A DNA stretch of 64,000 nt from Coenobita brevimanus (lineage: Eukaryota > Arthropoda > Malacostraca > Decapoda > Coenobitidae). The position numbers were made by a program, and so were the translations under genes. Positions within the stretch are counted from its first letter, which is position 1. The number at the start of each line of letters is the position of its first letter. Shown in pieces: positions 1-15,478 of this stretch. The stretch spans positions 19,261,939 to 19,325,938 of the forward strand of contig CM064670.1 in assembly GCA_032717465.1 (NCBI GenBank). Direction: 5' to 3'. Under the pieces are notes generated by a model. That model was not told the DNA's origin, made no database searches, and saw nothing but the letters and a program-made list of their open reading frames with translations.

Positions 1-559
1 AAGTCGAAAGATCGCATTTACGTCTGCTAAAGAGGCTTTCCAGAATCTTCAATTTTGATTATATATTACACCTTAGTAATTTCTTATATCTAGTACGGCA
101 TATAAGGTATTATTCAATAATAACATAGTTTACAAAATTACCGTGCTACCATACTGTACAAAAAATATACTACCAGACACTGGCAGCAAAACTTAACAGG
201 CATTCAGTCATAAATCAGTTCAGAAGCGACGGTAGGAATCTACAAGACTTCGACCTAGGCTATAGTGCCTCATTTGGTGGACCCCGTGAACATTACCTCT
301 TTAGCCTTGAGGACGTTGTTATTTATTTTGTCGCTATCTGATGGTTTTATTCAACCAAGGACGGCATTCTAGTGCTGAAGGGGTTAATTAAGGCTATATA
401 TAAACCTTCAGTTCAGTAACCACTGACTATTTTTTACTGAAGACTGCAGTTAACGAAACCCAGTTCAGTTACTCTCACCCTAGCTGAATAAAACCGTCTG
501 GTGACAGCAAGAATATAATATAAGAAGACGTCATGGTATTGAGAGGACTAATATGAACA
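1..559. other. No gene recognised
   Basis: AT-rich sequence without a coding frame, repeat or RNA structure that I can support. Confidence 0.5.
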
Positions 560-620
560 TCACCCAACTGCGCCTCTTCGTGCACGGAAAAAATAAATCA
601 GTGAATAATGAACACTACAT

Positions 621-641
621 AAAAAAAAAAAAAAAAAAAAA
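621..641 (+). repeat. Poly(A) tract
   Basis: A run of 21 A. It may be the tail of an unrecognised retroposed sequence, but nothing upstream matches the SINE or LINE families of this window. Confidence 0.9.
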
Positions 642-714
642 GTGCCGAAGAGCGGACCCGGTGAGTCCAGGCTCTGGAGCAGACAGTCGGGCAGGCAACA
701 GGCTATTACAAGTG

Positions 715-995
715 TGCTAGAGGGGACCGGAGGGGAGATGGGAGAGGAGGGAAGTGGTGGAAGGGAGAGGAAATGGAGAGAGAAGGGGAGGGGGGAAGAC
801 ATAGGGAGAGAGGAGAGGATCAGAAAGGACGAAGGGAGAGGAGACCGGGAGTGGAAGAACGAAGAGATGGAAGGGATACGAGGGGACAAGAGGAAGGGAG
901 AGGAAGAGGGGAAAAAAAGAGGCAGAGAGAGGGGGAGGGGAAAGAAGAATGGGAGAAGTGGGGGAGGAGGGAAGGAAAGGAGGAAGCGAGATAAG
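715..995. repeat. GA-rich (polypurine) low-complexity tract
   Basis: About 280 bases almost entirely of G and A on the plus strand, built from short GGGAGA/GGAAGA-like units. It produces long Arg/Glu/Gly or Pro/Ser/Leu reading frames on both strands that are compositional artefacts. A weaker purine-rich patch follows at about 1205-1335. Confidence 0.85.
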
Positions 996-1339
996 CAATT
1001 ATTGACGATCACTCTAATTTTCATAATCATGGTAACATCACGGAGGCAGGAAGGCAGCACAGCCAACCCAACCAAGGCAATGACATCACTAGAAGGAAAT
1101 ATATCCACATATAGAAGTTTTGTTTATTAAAAACATATAAGAGTTTCGGCCTGACTTGGATCCTTTTTTGGTATATACAGGTGGGGAACTATGAGTCTAT
1201 ATATAGCCAAGGGAACAGAGAAGGAGGGAAGGTAGGGAGGGGTGAGGAACAGAAAGAGCAGGGGCGAGAACAGCATCTGGATATGGTGTAGGAAATGTGT
1301 GTGTATGTAGGGAGGGGGGAATGTAGGGGAGAGTAAAGA

Positions 1340-1765
1340 AGTAAGAGAGAAGTCAGGCACCGTGATACCAAGACATGATGACATTATGGTACTTCCCATA
1401 CTCAGAGGTACCACAGCATGCTCAAAAAGTCAAAATAATTCATTATTGCGTTGCATTCATAGATCAATAAAACGCAAACTGCTAATGTAAATTAGTTACA
1501 GTTCATTATGACAAATATGGCTGAAGCTCCTTCTTTTTACTCCATATAATAATGCCTTGATACTTAGCAGTTCAAAACTGTGGTAGTATTGATATGACTG
1601 AAAAACAGATACTGAAAAGGAAAGTACATAATCCACGAGAAATTACGTTAAAGCGTGAGAAATTATTTTGTCAGAACCAGCAGTCTGTAACATAAGTCTT
1701 CCGTGCCAACATGTTCTCGTTTATATAACAGAATTTCCGTTATGTTACTGAATTTCACTCGTCAG
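1340..1765. other. No gene recognised
   Basis: AT-rich unique-looking sequence; I see no coding frame, transposon end or structured RNA. Confidence 0.4.
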
Positions 1766-1785
1766 AGAGTTCCCCATACAGTATT

Positions 1786-1965
1786 ATAGTGTTCCCCATA
1801 CTGGAGTGTCTGTCACGTCAAAGAATCCTAATTTGGCATTGTCTTCATGTCAGTGTCTCCTGCTGCGCGCCCATGTCAGTGTCCACGATCAGTGTCCCAT
1901 ATCGCTGTTCCGATGTCAACGTCCGTGTGTCAGTGTCCCCATGTTAATGTCCCTAAGCCAGAAAG
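1786..1965 (+). repeat. Degenerate TGTCAGTGTCCC minisatellite
   Basis: The motif TGTCAGTGTCCC and variants (GTCAGTGTCTC, GATCAGTGTCCC, GTCAACGTCC, GTTAATGTCCC) recurs at irregular short spacing. It looks like an old, degenerate tandem repeat. Confidence 0.5.
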
Positions 1966-2012
1966 TATCCAATCTGTTCTCGTCCACTACTTAATCACTG
2001 CACTGCCACTGG

Positions 2013-2015
2013 TCA

Positions 2016-2050
<35 letters not shown>

Positions 2051-2054
2051 AAAA
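2013..2054 (+). repeat. (CA)n followed by poly(A)
   Basis: A (CA)8 run is followed by about 26 A. Confidence 0.9.
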
Positions 2055-2308
2055 CTTCATGGTTCTGAATTTAAATGGTCTGATTCTAAGGTAATCGAAG
2101 GCGCTGAACTCGAATATAGCATCAGTAAGGACGTACCAGGTCCGGTTCTTGAAAACCAGTATAACGGTGTATCTTTCTCTCAGGATGTGACCCATACATT
2201 TGTTTGTTTAGTTCCATCGATTAAATTTTTAGTTTTGTTGCAAGTTACATATATTGTTTCAACTTCTATTCTTGCAGAAATTCTCAATCACTTTGACAGT
2301 GGTGAAAG

Positions 2309-3969
2309 ATGGAACTCCGCAAATGTGTAAATGATCCTGACCGTTTTTGTTACATTTGTGGAGCGTTCACCCCGGAAAGCTTCAAGAAACCCATCACAAA
2401 GGCTGTTCAAGTAAACTACAAAAGCTACTTCAAATGTCTGTTGGGCGACGAAGACAAGAAATGGGCGCCTCACACAGTATATAGGTCCTGTGTCAATCAC
2501 CTGAGTGAATGGATGCATGGAAAACGAAGTTCGGGTTTGCCATTAGCTGTACCAATGATGTGGCGAAAGCCCAAAGACCACAGCAACGACTGCTACTTCT
2601 GTCTCACGAACATCAAAGGCATAGCTGTCAAGACACAAGCCACAGTACAGTACCCCAATATCGCTTGTGCAATCCGACCAGTGCAACACAGTGCAGAACT
2701 ACCGGTTCCAAACCCACCTGCTGAACACGAGCTAAGCAGTGAATCTGATTCCAGTCATAGCCCCATGGACGATGACTACCATGACGACTCAGGAAACAAT
2801 GGGCCCAAACCATCAAACCAGGGAGCCCTTCATGATCTCATAAGGGCCCTTGATTTGTCTAAAGAAAAGGCAGAGCTCCTGGGATCATGACTGAAGCAGC
2901 GTAACCTGCTGGAAGATGGAGTGTGCATCACTATGGTGCGTCACTGGCATAGACAACTGTCTGCGTTTTTCAAGATGGCAAACCACCATTGCAACTGCAA
3001 TGAAGCGGTGTCTCTCATGTAACAACTCTGAAGTCTGATCCATACAAGCCGGATGATTGGAGGCTGTTCATAGATTCAGGAAAAGACACTCTGAAAGCAG
3101 TCTTCCTACACAACGAGAATCGGCTTCCATCCATGCCAATAGCACATGTGGAGAAGATGACGGAGAGCTATGAAACTATGAAGATTGTGTTTTCCGCTGT
3201 CGAGTATGAGAAACATCAGTGGAAAATATGCAGGGACCTCAAAGTGATCAGTCTACTTCTGGGCCTTCAGAGCGGTTACACAAAGCACATGTTGCTTGTG
3301 GAACAGTAGAGCTAATGCCGAGCACTGTGTAAGAAAAGAATGGCCGGCAAGACCAAAAGATGCACCCGGAAGGTTTAACTGTCTTCACAAACCCCTTGTA
3401 GATTCAAAAAACATATTCTTGCCTCCACTGCATCTCAAGCTGGGCTTGGCGAAAAGTTTCGTAAAAGCCATGGATCAAACGGGTTCTGGGTTGCTACTTG
3501 TCTATGAAGCTCGGTGGCGTAGTAACCGAATCCAAGTTGAAAGCGGGAGTCTCGAATGGTCCTCAGATCCACATCCTGGTTAATGATGGTGACTTCATCA
3601 AGGCATTAAACGTGCTGGAGAGGGACGCACAAGAATCATTCGTGAATGTCTCACAGAACTACCTTGGAAGCCATCGTGCAGACAACTACAAAAAAATTGT
3701 GGCAGGCAAGTTACGGAGTTATCGAGCTCTGGGCTCACGGATGTCCTTGAAGATTCATTTTTTTTCACTCCCACCTTGATTTCTTCCCAGATAACCTCGG
3801 AGACATCAGTAACGAGCACGGTGAAAGGTTTCACTAAGACATTGCTATAATGGAGAGCAGGTACCAAGGCCGATTCAGTCCCAACACGATGGGCAACTAC
3901 TGCTGGATGCTACAACGTGAAGAGAGTCAGCTGAACAAGCGGAAAAGCAAAGTGTATAAGTATTTTTAG
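2309..3969 (+). pseudogene. Decayed copy of a multi-copy invertebrate CxxC-rich protein family
   Basis: The first block is open for 193 codons (2309-2890). It has Cys pairs C14-x2-C17 (motif CYICG) and C95-x2-C98 (CYFC), a WAPH motif at 52-55 and C61, which suggests zinc binding. A TGA at 2888 closes it, but homologous-looking sequence continues in shifting frames: DDWRLFIDS near 3055, KVISLLLGLQ near 3241, LPPLHLKLGLAK near 3421, MSLKIHF near 3740, HLDFFP near 3772, and a terminal RKSKVYKYF ending at TAG 3967-3969. The order fits an uncharacterised protein family that I recall as multi-copy in arthropods and cnidarians; its function is unknown. TTGCAG just before the ATG could be a splice acceptor. 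Several frameshifts and stops mark it as dead. It could be transposon-derived. Confidence 0.7.
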
Positions 3970-4239
3970 AACTTCATCGCTTGCTAATAAAATGTGCATT
4001 GGATTTCCATATTTTTGCACCATAAATCATCACAATATTATCTGTGTGTGCCTCAATATATGTTACAAGGTTGACACGAGTTATGCCACACTGGATATGT
4101 TTTCAGTATGATATTCAAGAAACCTGGTCCGATAGCGCAAAATGAATATCAGTTTGAAATCAATGCTATCAAGTTAGTCAGCGACACATACTCACGTATG
4201 AGAACCATTTTGGCTGTTGACCAATGTTATCTCCACGTC

Positions 4240-4499
4240 TTACCATTAACCTACTCTATCCTAGCTTCACCTGACCTAATGGCAACACTAACTTGGCCTA
4301 ATTTAACCTGGTCTAACCTAACACCAGCCAAATCAAACACAATCTATCCTACCCTGATGTGATCTCATGTCAACACTAAAGTAACCTAACCTGATCTACT
4401 CTAACTTAACATCAACCAGTCCCAACCTAACCACACCCATTACTTACCTAATGTTACCCAGAAGCTAGCTCGAACTAAACTAACCCAGCACTAAGTTAC

Positions 4500-4500
<1 letters not shown>
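4240..4500 (+). repeat. CCTAA/TAACC-rich degenerate tract
   Basis: CCTAA occurs repeatedly with TAACC, TCTAACC and ACCTGA variants. CCTAA is the complement of the arthropod telomere unit TTAGG. The units are scattered, not in a clean array, so this is at most a degenerate interstitial telomere-like stretch. Confidence 0.4.
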
Positions 4501-5425
<925 letters not shown>

Positions 5426-5649
5426 TCAATCGGGGGAAATAAAACAATTTACCTTAACTTTGCCTCACTGATCCTGTTTCAAAGCAAATGGGCAGACTGA
5501 ATATCACATGGCAGTGGGTACATAACAACCTAAAACATGACATACGAATGAAAGTTCCACAACCAGTCAGTGCAGAGATTTTAAAGAATATGTGGATTTT
5601 TTATTACCCCAGTGAATGGGGAAAATGATAACCGCTCTCGGGGTAAAAA

Positions 5650-5680
5650 TATCTATCTATCTATCTATCTGTCTGTCTAT
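5650..5680. repeat. (TATC)n microsatellite
   Basis: A short TATC array with a few TGTC units. Confidence 0.9.
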
Positions 5681-5829
5681 AACAAAAACTCTTAAACTAA
5701 TGGAAATATATCTTCAATAAACTCATGAATTTTCCTTGTTTATGTGTACAACACAATTACACATAACCTATTTTTAGATTTTAAAACATTACAGCAGACA
5801 TTCTGAATATAGACACATGATTTCAGTTA

Positions 5830-6062
5830 TGAACAGGCTTTACGTCCGCCAACGAAGTTGTAGGTTATGTATTCACCTGTGTTTGTGTTTCTTGTTTGTC
5901 TGTCCACACAATGTCTCCAAAAGTTCTCGATGAATTGCAATAAAGCTTTGTGGAAAAGTGGGCAATAGGCCAACGAAGAACTGGATTAAATTTGGGAGCA
6001 GATCCGGATCCGGATCAGGATCCTGCAATTGCACTGACGGAGGTATGCGCTCTCTGAGTGCC
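5830..6062 (+). repeat. Dispersed non-coding repeat, copy 1
   Basis: The segment from AACGAAGTTG to GGTATGCGCTCTCTGAG also occurs, inverted and diverged, at 25027-25232. Shared landmarks are GTATTCACCT, GTTTGTTTG, CACACAAT, CTCCAAAAGTTCTC, GGATTAAATTTG, GGATCCTGCAAT and TATGCGCT. It contains a small GGATCC array (about 5999-6022). It resembles a dispersed element I remember from fish and marine invertebrates, but I cannot name it. Confidence 0.6.
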
Positions 6063-6740
6063 TTCTTGTCCTTTATATATACTGGTATCTTACTTGTTCG
6101 GACTGATCCATGCAAACTTCACATTCTTCTAATGTTTTGCCTTTTTAGGAGAACGAAATCCAAACTTAACCACATTTTTGAAGCATTCATGAACTTCTGC
6201 TTCTTCAGAAAAATAATTATATTGCTTTCCATGAAGTTTACGTTCAATGTGAAGCTTTGATGCACCTCACTGCATTTTTGTTGTATATATTTTTTGCTTT
6301 GATGTTATTTAAATGCTAGAAGAAAAACCGTTTTTTTTATTTTTTTTATTATCATTATCCCTTTGCGGTTTCTGTACTCGGGGTAAAAAAAACCACATAT
6401 CTGTGCTGTAGTTACAAAAACAGGCAGGTCCTGTCTCTTGGTTTGGCTCTTAAGGGCAACTGTCACTGATCACATGACAGTAGAATGAATGCAGTCCATT
6501 CAAAGCACCTGAAATGGTATAACTTAAAGAAAAAAGTGCAAAAAAAAGTTAAATGGGCAGAAAATAAAACAAAAATTCTTCGTTTGATCATAACCTGGCA
6601 TCAAATCACATGTTCGGCAAATCAGCATACGCATAATATGGTGTATAGGTAGGCCTATCACCACATCAAAAACAAGAAAAATTAGGCAACAGATAAAGAT
6701 TGGCAGGGGTGTGTTACTTTTTACCCCAACTTGCCCTATG
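6063..6740. other. No gene recognised
   Basis: AT-rich sequence with poly(T) and poly(A) patches near 6330 and 6540. No coding frame or transposon end is supported. Confidence 0.4.
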
Positions 6741-6743
6741 TTT

Positions 6744-6757
6744 TTATTTACCCAATT

Positions 6758-6797
<40 letters not shown>

Positions 6798-6806
6798 TAC
6801 CCAATT

Positions 6807-6896
<90 letters not shown>
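6744..6896. repeat. Two (TA)n arrays with a duplicated flank
   Basis: (TA)n at 6761-6793 and 6810-6896. The flank TTTACCCAATTGAC occurs before each, so the unit flank-plus-array has been duplicated in tandem. Confidence 0.9.
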
Positions 6897-6898
<2 letters not shown>

Positions 6899-7133
6899 GC
6901 AGGAACCCACTGATACCTGGTGCATCCCCAGGTGGCAGATAAGAGAAGGCCTTGCAGAAAAAGAAACATCATCTCGGATGGCGCAGACCATGAGACCCCC
7001 TTTAGGTATATAGGTCTTCATCGATAATTATGAAAAAGGTGAAAAAAAAATTACATCCTACGAGAAACTATGTGGCAGAGAGGTAAGATTATTTGCCATA
7101 ATCCCGCCAACCAAACATGAATTCAAACATTAA

Positions 7134-9919
<2,786 letters not shown>

Positions 9920-9997
<78 letters not shown>
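9920..9997. repeat. (TA)n at the 3' end of LINE-A1
   Basis: An uninterrupted (TA)n array follows the 3' terminus of the LINE. Copies A5 and A6 end at the same point in short A/ATA-rich tails, so the array probably grew from the retrotransposon tail. Confidence 0.95.
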
Positions 9998-9999
<2 letters not shown>

Positions 10000-12760
10000 T
10001 GTTGATCGCATACAGGAAGTCAGGTATTAGGCGAAGATCATCCAGAATGACTGCCAGGAAGGACTTAAGCTAAAAGCTATTTTGGCTGGGAAGTGTAGAT
10101 GCATATGGTGGTGTGGGTGTGCTGGTTGAGAAAAAATGAGTGGAATGTTTAATGAATGCAGTGAGAGTGGACAAAAGGATTATAACAGCGAAAATATGCC
10201 TTGGTAAGCTCATAATTTCAATGTTATTGATGTATGCTCCCCAGACAGGCTTGGATGATGTAGAAAACATTGGATTCTGAGATGATACATGCGGTACTCG
10301 GTAAGTAGTATGGGGGATGAAGAGATTATAGTATTGGAAGAGGACTTAAATGATCATGTGGGTGCAGCAGCTCAACGATGTGAAGGAATGCATGAATTAG
10401 GGGCATATGGTACGAGGAATGTGGAAGGAGAAACGATACTCGAATTCGGGAAGGCGATGAACATGACTGTGCAACACGCTTTTTAGGAAACAAAACAGCA
10501 AGTTGATTGTATGAGTCTGGGGGAAATAATTCCCAAATTGACTATTTCTTGGTGAGGGATGTTAAAGTTATACAGAAATAAGAGTGTGTGCATCAACACA
10601 AATTACTAATATGTGACAAGGTGTTAAAGAAATCGGTGGTGAAGAAGAGAACCTATGCACCTAGGAGGAAAATAAGGAAGTTGGAATGAGATGATTGGTG
10701 GCTGAACAGGGAGCTACAGAAAGAAGTGTAAATGAACAGTACAGAGATCTTACGAACAATTTCCTGAGAACTATTGATTCAGTGTGTGGCTGGATAAGGG
10801 GCAAGACTTATGGTAAAATGATGGTGGGATGAGATGTAGAAGCTGCAGTTGAGGAGAAAAGAAAGCTTTTCTGGGAATGGCCAATTGGTGAAGCAACAGG
10901 GCTAAAATTGAAGTATACAGGGCAAAATTTGAGTCTCTGAGACTTTTATTTAACAAACTAAATAACATTGAAAGGAATATGGTATTTAAAGTGGCAAATC
11001 AGATGAAGAGGGAAAACAGGGATATCATAGGTGAGCAGTGTGTGATGAATGATGAGAGAAAGGTAGTGGTGGACAGTGATAATGTTAAAGGCGATGGGGA
11101 CAGCATTATAACCAGTTACTGTATGAGGAGTCTTGAGTGTAACAAAGAAGGTTTGGAGTCATCGGATCCAGTGTTTGGCCCTTGGCTTTTCATTAACAGT
11201 GCTGCTGTGAGTAGGGCAATAGGCAGGATGTAGTTGGGATTGGTGGTAGGTGTGTCTGGGTTGACCACTGAAATGTTGAAGGTCTCAGGAGATACAGAAG
11301 TGGGCTTAGTTACTGATTAAAAAAAAAAAAAAAACTATTATATACGAGTGTGTTGTCCCAGACAACTGGCAGAAAAGTGTGATTATAAATATGTACAGGG
11401 GGAAAGGTGATGCCCTTTAAAGAGGAAATTACAAAGGAATACAACTTTTGGACCAGATAATGACGGTAATGGTGAGAGTCCTAGAAGATATGATTAAGAA
11501 AAGACTGAGGGTTCTGAGATGCAGCTCGGGTTTATGCCAGGCAAGGGGACCACTGATGCCGTATTCGTTGTCCAACAGCTTCAGAACAATTATATATGAA
11601 CGGAAATTAGCTGTACTCTGTTTTTGTTGATTCTGAGAAGGCCTTTGGCAGAGTCCCTACAGAGGTGGTGAAGTGAGAAATGAGAATGCTTGGGATCGAG
11701 AAGTGGCTGGTCAGAGTGGTTATGGTTTTATATGCGGGTGCCTGCACGAAGGTGAGTGTGAACGTAGATTTGAGTGATGAGTTTTCCATGAATGTTGGCC
11801 TGCATCAGGGATCGGTCTTGATCCCCTCATTGTATCATGGTACTTGAAGCTCCTTCACGTGACTTCAGAAATGGACACTGATGGGAGATGTATATCGATG
11901 ACTTGATGCTGATTGCACAGAATGGCGGAGAAAAGATTTAGGAAATGGAGAGACAGAATGGGGCACAAGGGCTTGAGATTAAATGCGAATAAAACAAAAA
12001 TGATGATATCTAGAGCCGGTGGAGGTACTGCTAAGCAAAGCGAGTGTGGCCATGTGTGGTTTGCCACAAGAGTGTGGGAAGTAACTCGATGCTTTGCAGT
12101 GTTTGTGATAAGCGGGCGCATGAGATATGTTGTGGTTTTAGATGTAGACTGCAAGTTAATCCTGATTTCGTATGTGAGAGTTTTGTTATTGTGGTACATG
12201 TTATATGCTGGAAGTGGGTCCGAATCTAGCTCTGTGGTTTGGGCAAGGAGAGATTGGAGGAAGTTCAAGGAGCTGTTGCCTCTGCTAACACTGAGAGGCC
12301 TCTCCCTCCGTGCTAAGGGATCCTTGTATGCGGCATATGTTAGGAATGTAACGTCGTATGGTAGCGAGACATGGATAGTAAATAAAGAAGATATTCATTA
12401 GCTCCAACTCACAGAAATGATAATGGATGTGTACTGTGTCCTTGAATGTGAGGCCTCGGGGTCAAGGAATACGACTGAAGAGTTGAAAGGAAGGATGGGA
12501 CTAGAGTGTATTGATGTGTTGAGGAGGGGTAACTTGAGGTGGTTTGGGCATGTTGAGAGGATGGAGCATGACAACTGGGTGCAGAAAATGAGTGGTGTGC
12601 ACGTCGGGGGTAGGGTTGCGATAGGCAGACCGAAAAAGACGTGGAACGAGGTCACAGTGTCCACAGGGGTAAGGTACTAAATAGGGAGGCTGCCAGAGAT
12701 CGAGTGGCATGGACAAGCGCCACTGGGTCATCAAGGTCGACGCATGCATGCATGTTAGAG
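9998..12760 (+). pseudogene. LINE-E: heavily decayed EN-RT retrotransposon with an extra zinc finger
   Basis: Fragments in order are endonuclease (GVGVLVEKK near 10111; YAPQTGL near 10236; SQIDYFLVRDVKV near 10530), linker (KKRTYAPRRKI near 10645), RT (MQLGFMPGKGTTDAVF near 11517; NVGLHQGSVL near 11793; catalytic box YIDDL at about 11890), a Cys-rich finger (see separate entry), and a C-terminal block ending near 12750 (RWFGHVERM at 12538; IGRPKKTW near 12621). Stops and frameshifts occur every few dozen codons. The architecture matches an EN-RT LINE group that I recall as common in cnidarians and crustaceans; the clade is not assigned. Confidence 0.75.
12041..12175 (+). other. PHD/RING-like Cys-rich finger inside LINE-E
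   Basis: The frame reads WPCVVCHKSVGSNSMLCSVCDKRAHEICC (shown in parts: CVVC, then CSVCDKRAHEICC). It gives C-x2-C, C-x2-C and a following H-x2-C, as in PHD-type C4HC3 fingers. It lies after the RT and before the terminal RWFGHVERM block. It is short but unusually well preserved within an otherwise shredded element. Confidence 0.6.
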
Positions 12761-13490
12761 CTTTTATAAACGATACAGTACAATACGTGACCACTTGTTT
12801 GTTTCTTACGTACAGTGTTGAAAAAGTCGTCATTTATGGTTTTAAAAAAAGGGGAGGGGTAGGTTACTCCTTCTCCCAATTAACGGAATCAAGATTAGTC
12901 ATACACACATAAGGTGATGAAGATGTTAATTTGCCGAATACCAAATCCAAACACGTACGTATGATAATAAATTAATCGACATAAAATTAATATGAAAAAC
13001 GAACAGACCAACTATTACAGGTTTAGAATTCATATTTTTGTCAGATATCTTGGTTTTAAATTTATACCGACGATTTTTTTTTCTTTTTACCTGTAAGTAG
13101 CTAACTTCAAACCCATGGGCTTTCTCTCACCTGAAGAAAGCATAGGCTAGTAGTCTGAAATTAACTTGAATAAATTTATGTTCTTCACACAGACAGCAGC
13201 GGAAAGGTCAGTCCCTTCAATCCAACGTCGTACGGTACATTTTCCACTCAGCTGTCGGTTCTGGCATACAATTATATTTGACTTAAGGAAGACGACTTTT
13301 GCTGAAGGGGTACTTGAAGACTGTGTTAAAAGACCTCTCCGGGTGCTTGCATCTATCCTAGGCTGAATATGGTCGTTTGCTGGTAACAAGAATAACATGA
13401 AAAAAAGTAATCTGGAGGAAGGTGTTAGTAAAATTCCCACTCTACAAGCGAAAGGAAGAGGCGCCAAAAAGGCTCTTAAGTCCACGAGAA
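12761..13490. other. No gene recognised
   Basis: AT-rich sequence with short frames on both strands (for example 112 codons on minus at 13147-13485) that match no family I know. Confidence 0.4.
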
Positions 13491-14180
13491 TACCATCCTT
13501 GATAGCTGAAGATAATACGGTCCCTGGTAGCTGACAAGAATACGGCCATTAGATAAAAAGCATCAGAAACTGACTGATCGATTTGTGAAAACAGATGTGT
13601 TGGCGTGACAGCAAAGCCTAACATCATACATTAACGAATCTCTGCCGTCAGGTTGGGGGGAGACGTATTCTCAGCTGTGGGTCAATTATTCCGAGGGCCA
13701 TCCTCTCATCTGCATGGGGGACATCATATTCCAAGAGTCAAGTTTTTGCCAGTTATGGGCTACATTATTTTAAAAGCCATACTCATGTTAGTAATGCAGT
13801 AATGGCCATATTCTTGTCAGCTAAGGGTTATTTTGTCATCAGTAAGGGGCCTTATTCTCGTCAGCTAATAGTTACGGGACTTATTTTCGTCACCTAAAGA
13901 CCTGGGACATTCTGAGGGACATGCCCTCGTCAGCTTAAAGTCATAATCTCGCAAGCATTAGGCAACTGACTATTCTCACCAGGTAAAAGCCCTGTTCTTG
14001 ACGGCTAAGAGCCATGTTATTCTCAAGGCCATGTTCTAGCAAGCTAAGGGCCATAATTTCGTCAGCTGAGGGACATGTCATTCTAAGGGTTATATTCTCG
14101 TCAGCTACAGGCTATATTCTCATCATACAAGGATTACATCATCGTTAGCTAAAGGCCATATTCTTGCGACAGCAGAGGAC
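13490..14180. repeat. Degenerate minisatellite, unit near TTCTCGTCAGCTAAGGGCCA
   Basis: About twenty diverged units carrying ATTCTCGTCAGCTAAGGGCCATA-like text, for example near 13815, 13855, 13925, 14055 and 14097. Units near 13500-13550 (GGTAGCTGACAAGAATACGG) are inverted relative to the rest. Unit length is irregular, around 25-35 bases. Confidence 0.6.
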
Positions 14181-14283
14181 TCTGGACGGTAGTAATTTCT
14201 GAAAGAGGAGCAGCTGGAATATATTTACGTGTACAGTCGGGCTCAAAACTTCGCTTAATACATCACCGCAATTACATTTCATC

Positions 14284-14365
14284 TTCCTCTTTTGGCTAAT
14301 AGTCTTAAAATGAGAGAGGCTTGGTAACCTATTTTTCTTTGCCCACTGATGATGCTCTTTACTAT
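14284..14365 (+). repeat. Dispersed repeat shared with 29640-29722
   Basis: CCTCTTTTGGCTAATAGTCT followed by GAGAGAGGCTTGGTA aligns with CCTCTTCTGGCTAATACTCC and GAGAGAGACTTGATA at 29640, in the same orientation, with weaker similarity beyond. The family is unknown. Confidence 0.45.
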
Positions 14366-14700
14366 GATGCATCACGGAGGAGAGGGAAGGACATCTCCAA
14401 ATGGTCGTATGTTCCTTTGGAGATTGCATGACACCTCGTCCTTCGTGATATTTTCTGGACACTGGACCTCGACATCTGCTTGTATGTTAATTGATGGAAA
14501 CTATGCCGATATCAAAATGGAATAAGCAGCATACAAGAGAATGCTTAAGTGAAACAGACTTACGGAAAAATAAATCGCCAGGGAAGAGATGCTATCAAGC
14601 CTCTTATACCACCCAGAATACAGATCTAAGTGTGAAGTAGACGCACCGGAATAATAGGCGATCTTTGACCCTGACTGTACAATGAGGCGGCTGTGGTAGT
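14366..14700. other. No gene recognised
   Basis: Unique-looking sequence between a repeat fragment and the polypyrimidine tract. Confidence 0.4.
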
Positions 14701-14704
14701 TGTT

Positions 14705-15460
14705 GTACTGGTGGCCTCCCCCCTCCTCTCACCTTGACCCCGCATCCTCATCAGTCCCCCCTGCCCTCCCTCTTCCATCCCCTAACACCTCTCTCACCCC
14801 CACCTCTCACATCTTTCCTTCATTCCTCTCTTCTCTCTCACTCTTCTCCCTTATCGCATCGTATATCTCCTCCTGCACCTTTCTTATCACTTCCCTTCTC
14901 CCCCTTTCTGCTCTCTCACTCCCTCTCACTTCTGGCTTAGCCCCTCTCACTTCTGTCTTACCTTCATTCCTTCCACTCCTCCCTCATCCTCTCCCTCTCT
15001 CTCCCTCATCTCATTTTCCCTCTCTTTCCTCATTTCTCCCTCACCTCCTCTTCTCTCTCATTGCTCCCTTATCACAGCTCTTTCTCTCTCTTACGGCTCC
15101 CTCATCTTCTTCTCCCTCACAATGCTCTTCTACCCACTCTCTCTATTCCCATTCCCCTCCCCACCCCTCTTCTCCTGTACAGTCCTCCATCCCTCTCACA
15201 CAGCTCGCCAATCCCCTTTTTCTTCTCACACAACCCACAGCTCCTCCCTTCCTCACTTACCCCTTGCCTTCCTCCATCCGACTGCAACTCCACTCCCTCC
15301 TCCCCCCTCCCCCTCAGTCACCCTTTCCCCCTTTCCCACAACGTTTCCACACATCCCTTTCCTCCCTCCCTCCTCGCTCCCACTGTTCCCATAATCCCTT
15401 CCCTCCCTTCTTCCCTCTCTCCCTCCTTCCCTCCCTCTTTTACCTTCTCCTAATGCAGCT
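14705..15460. repeat. Polypyrimidine (C/T-rich) tract
   Basis: About 750 bases dominated by C and T on the plus strand, in CTCCCTTC/CTCTCCC units. It opens a 353-codon Ser/Pro/Leu frame and others with no family features. Such tracts can adopt triplex (H-DNA) structures. Confidence 0.85.
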
Positions 15461-15478
15461 GATAGGTAGTAGACGGGA

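Noticed and set aside
560..1130. Long ORFs on both strands in the GA-rich region
   Set aside because: Purine-only DNA lacks stops by composition. The peptides are Arg/Glu/Gly or Ser/Pro/Leu repeats.
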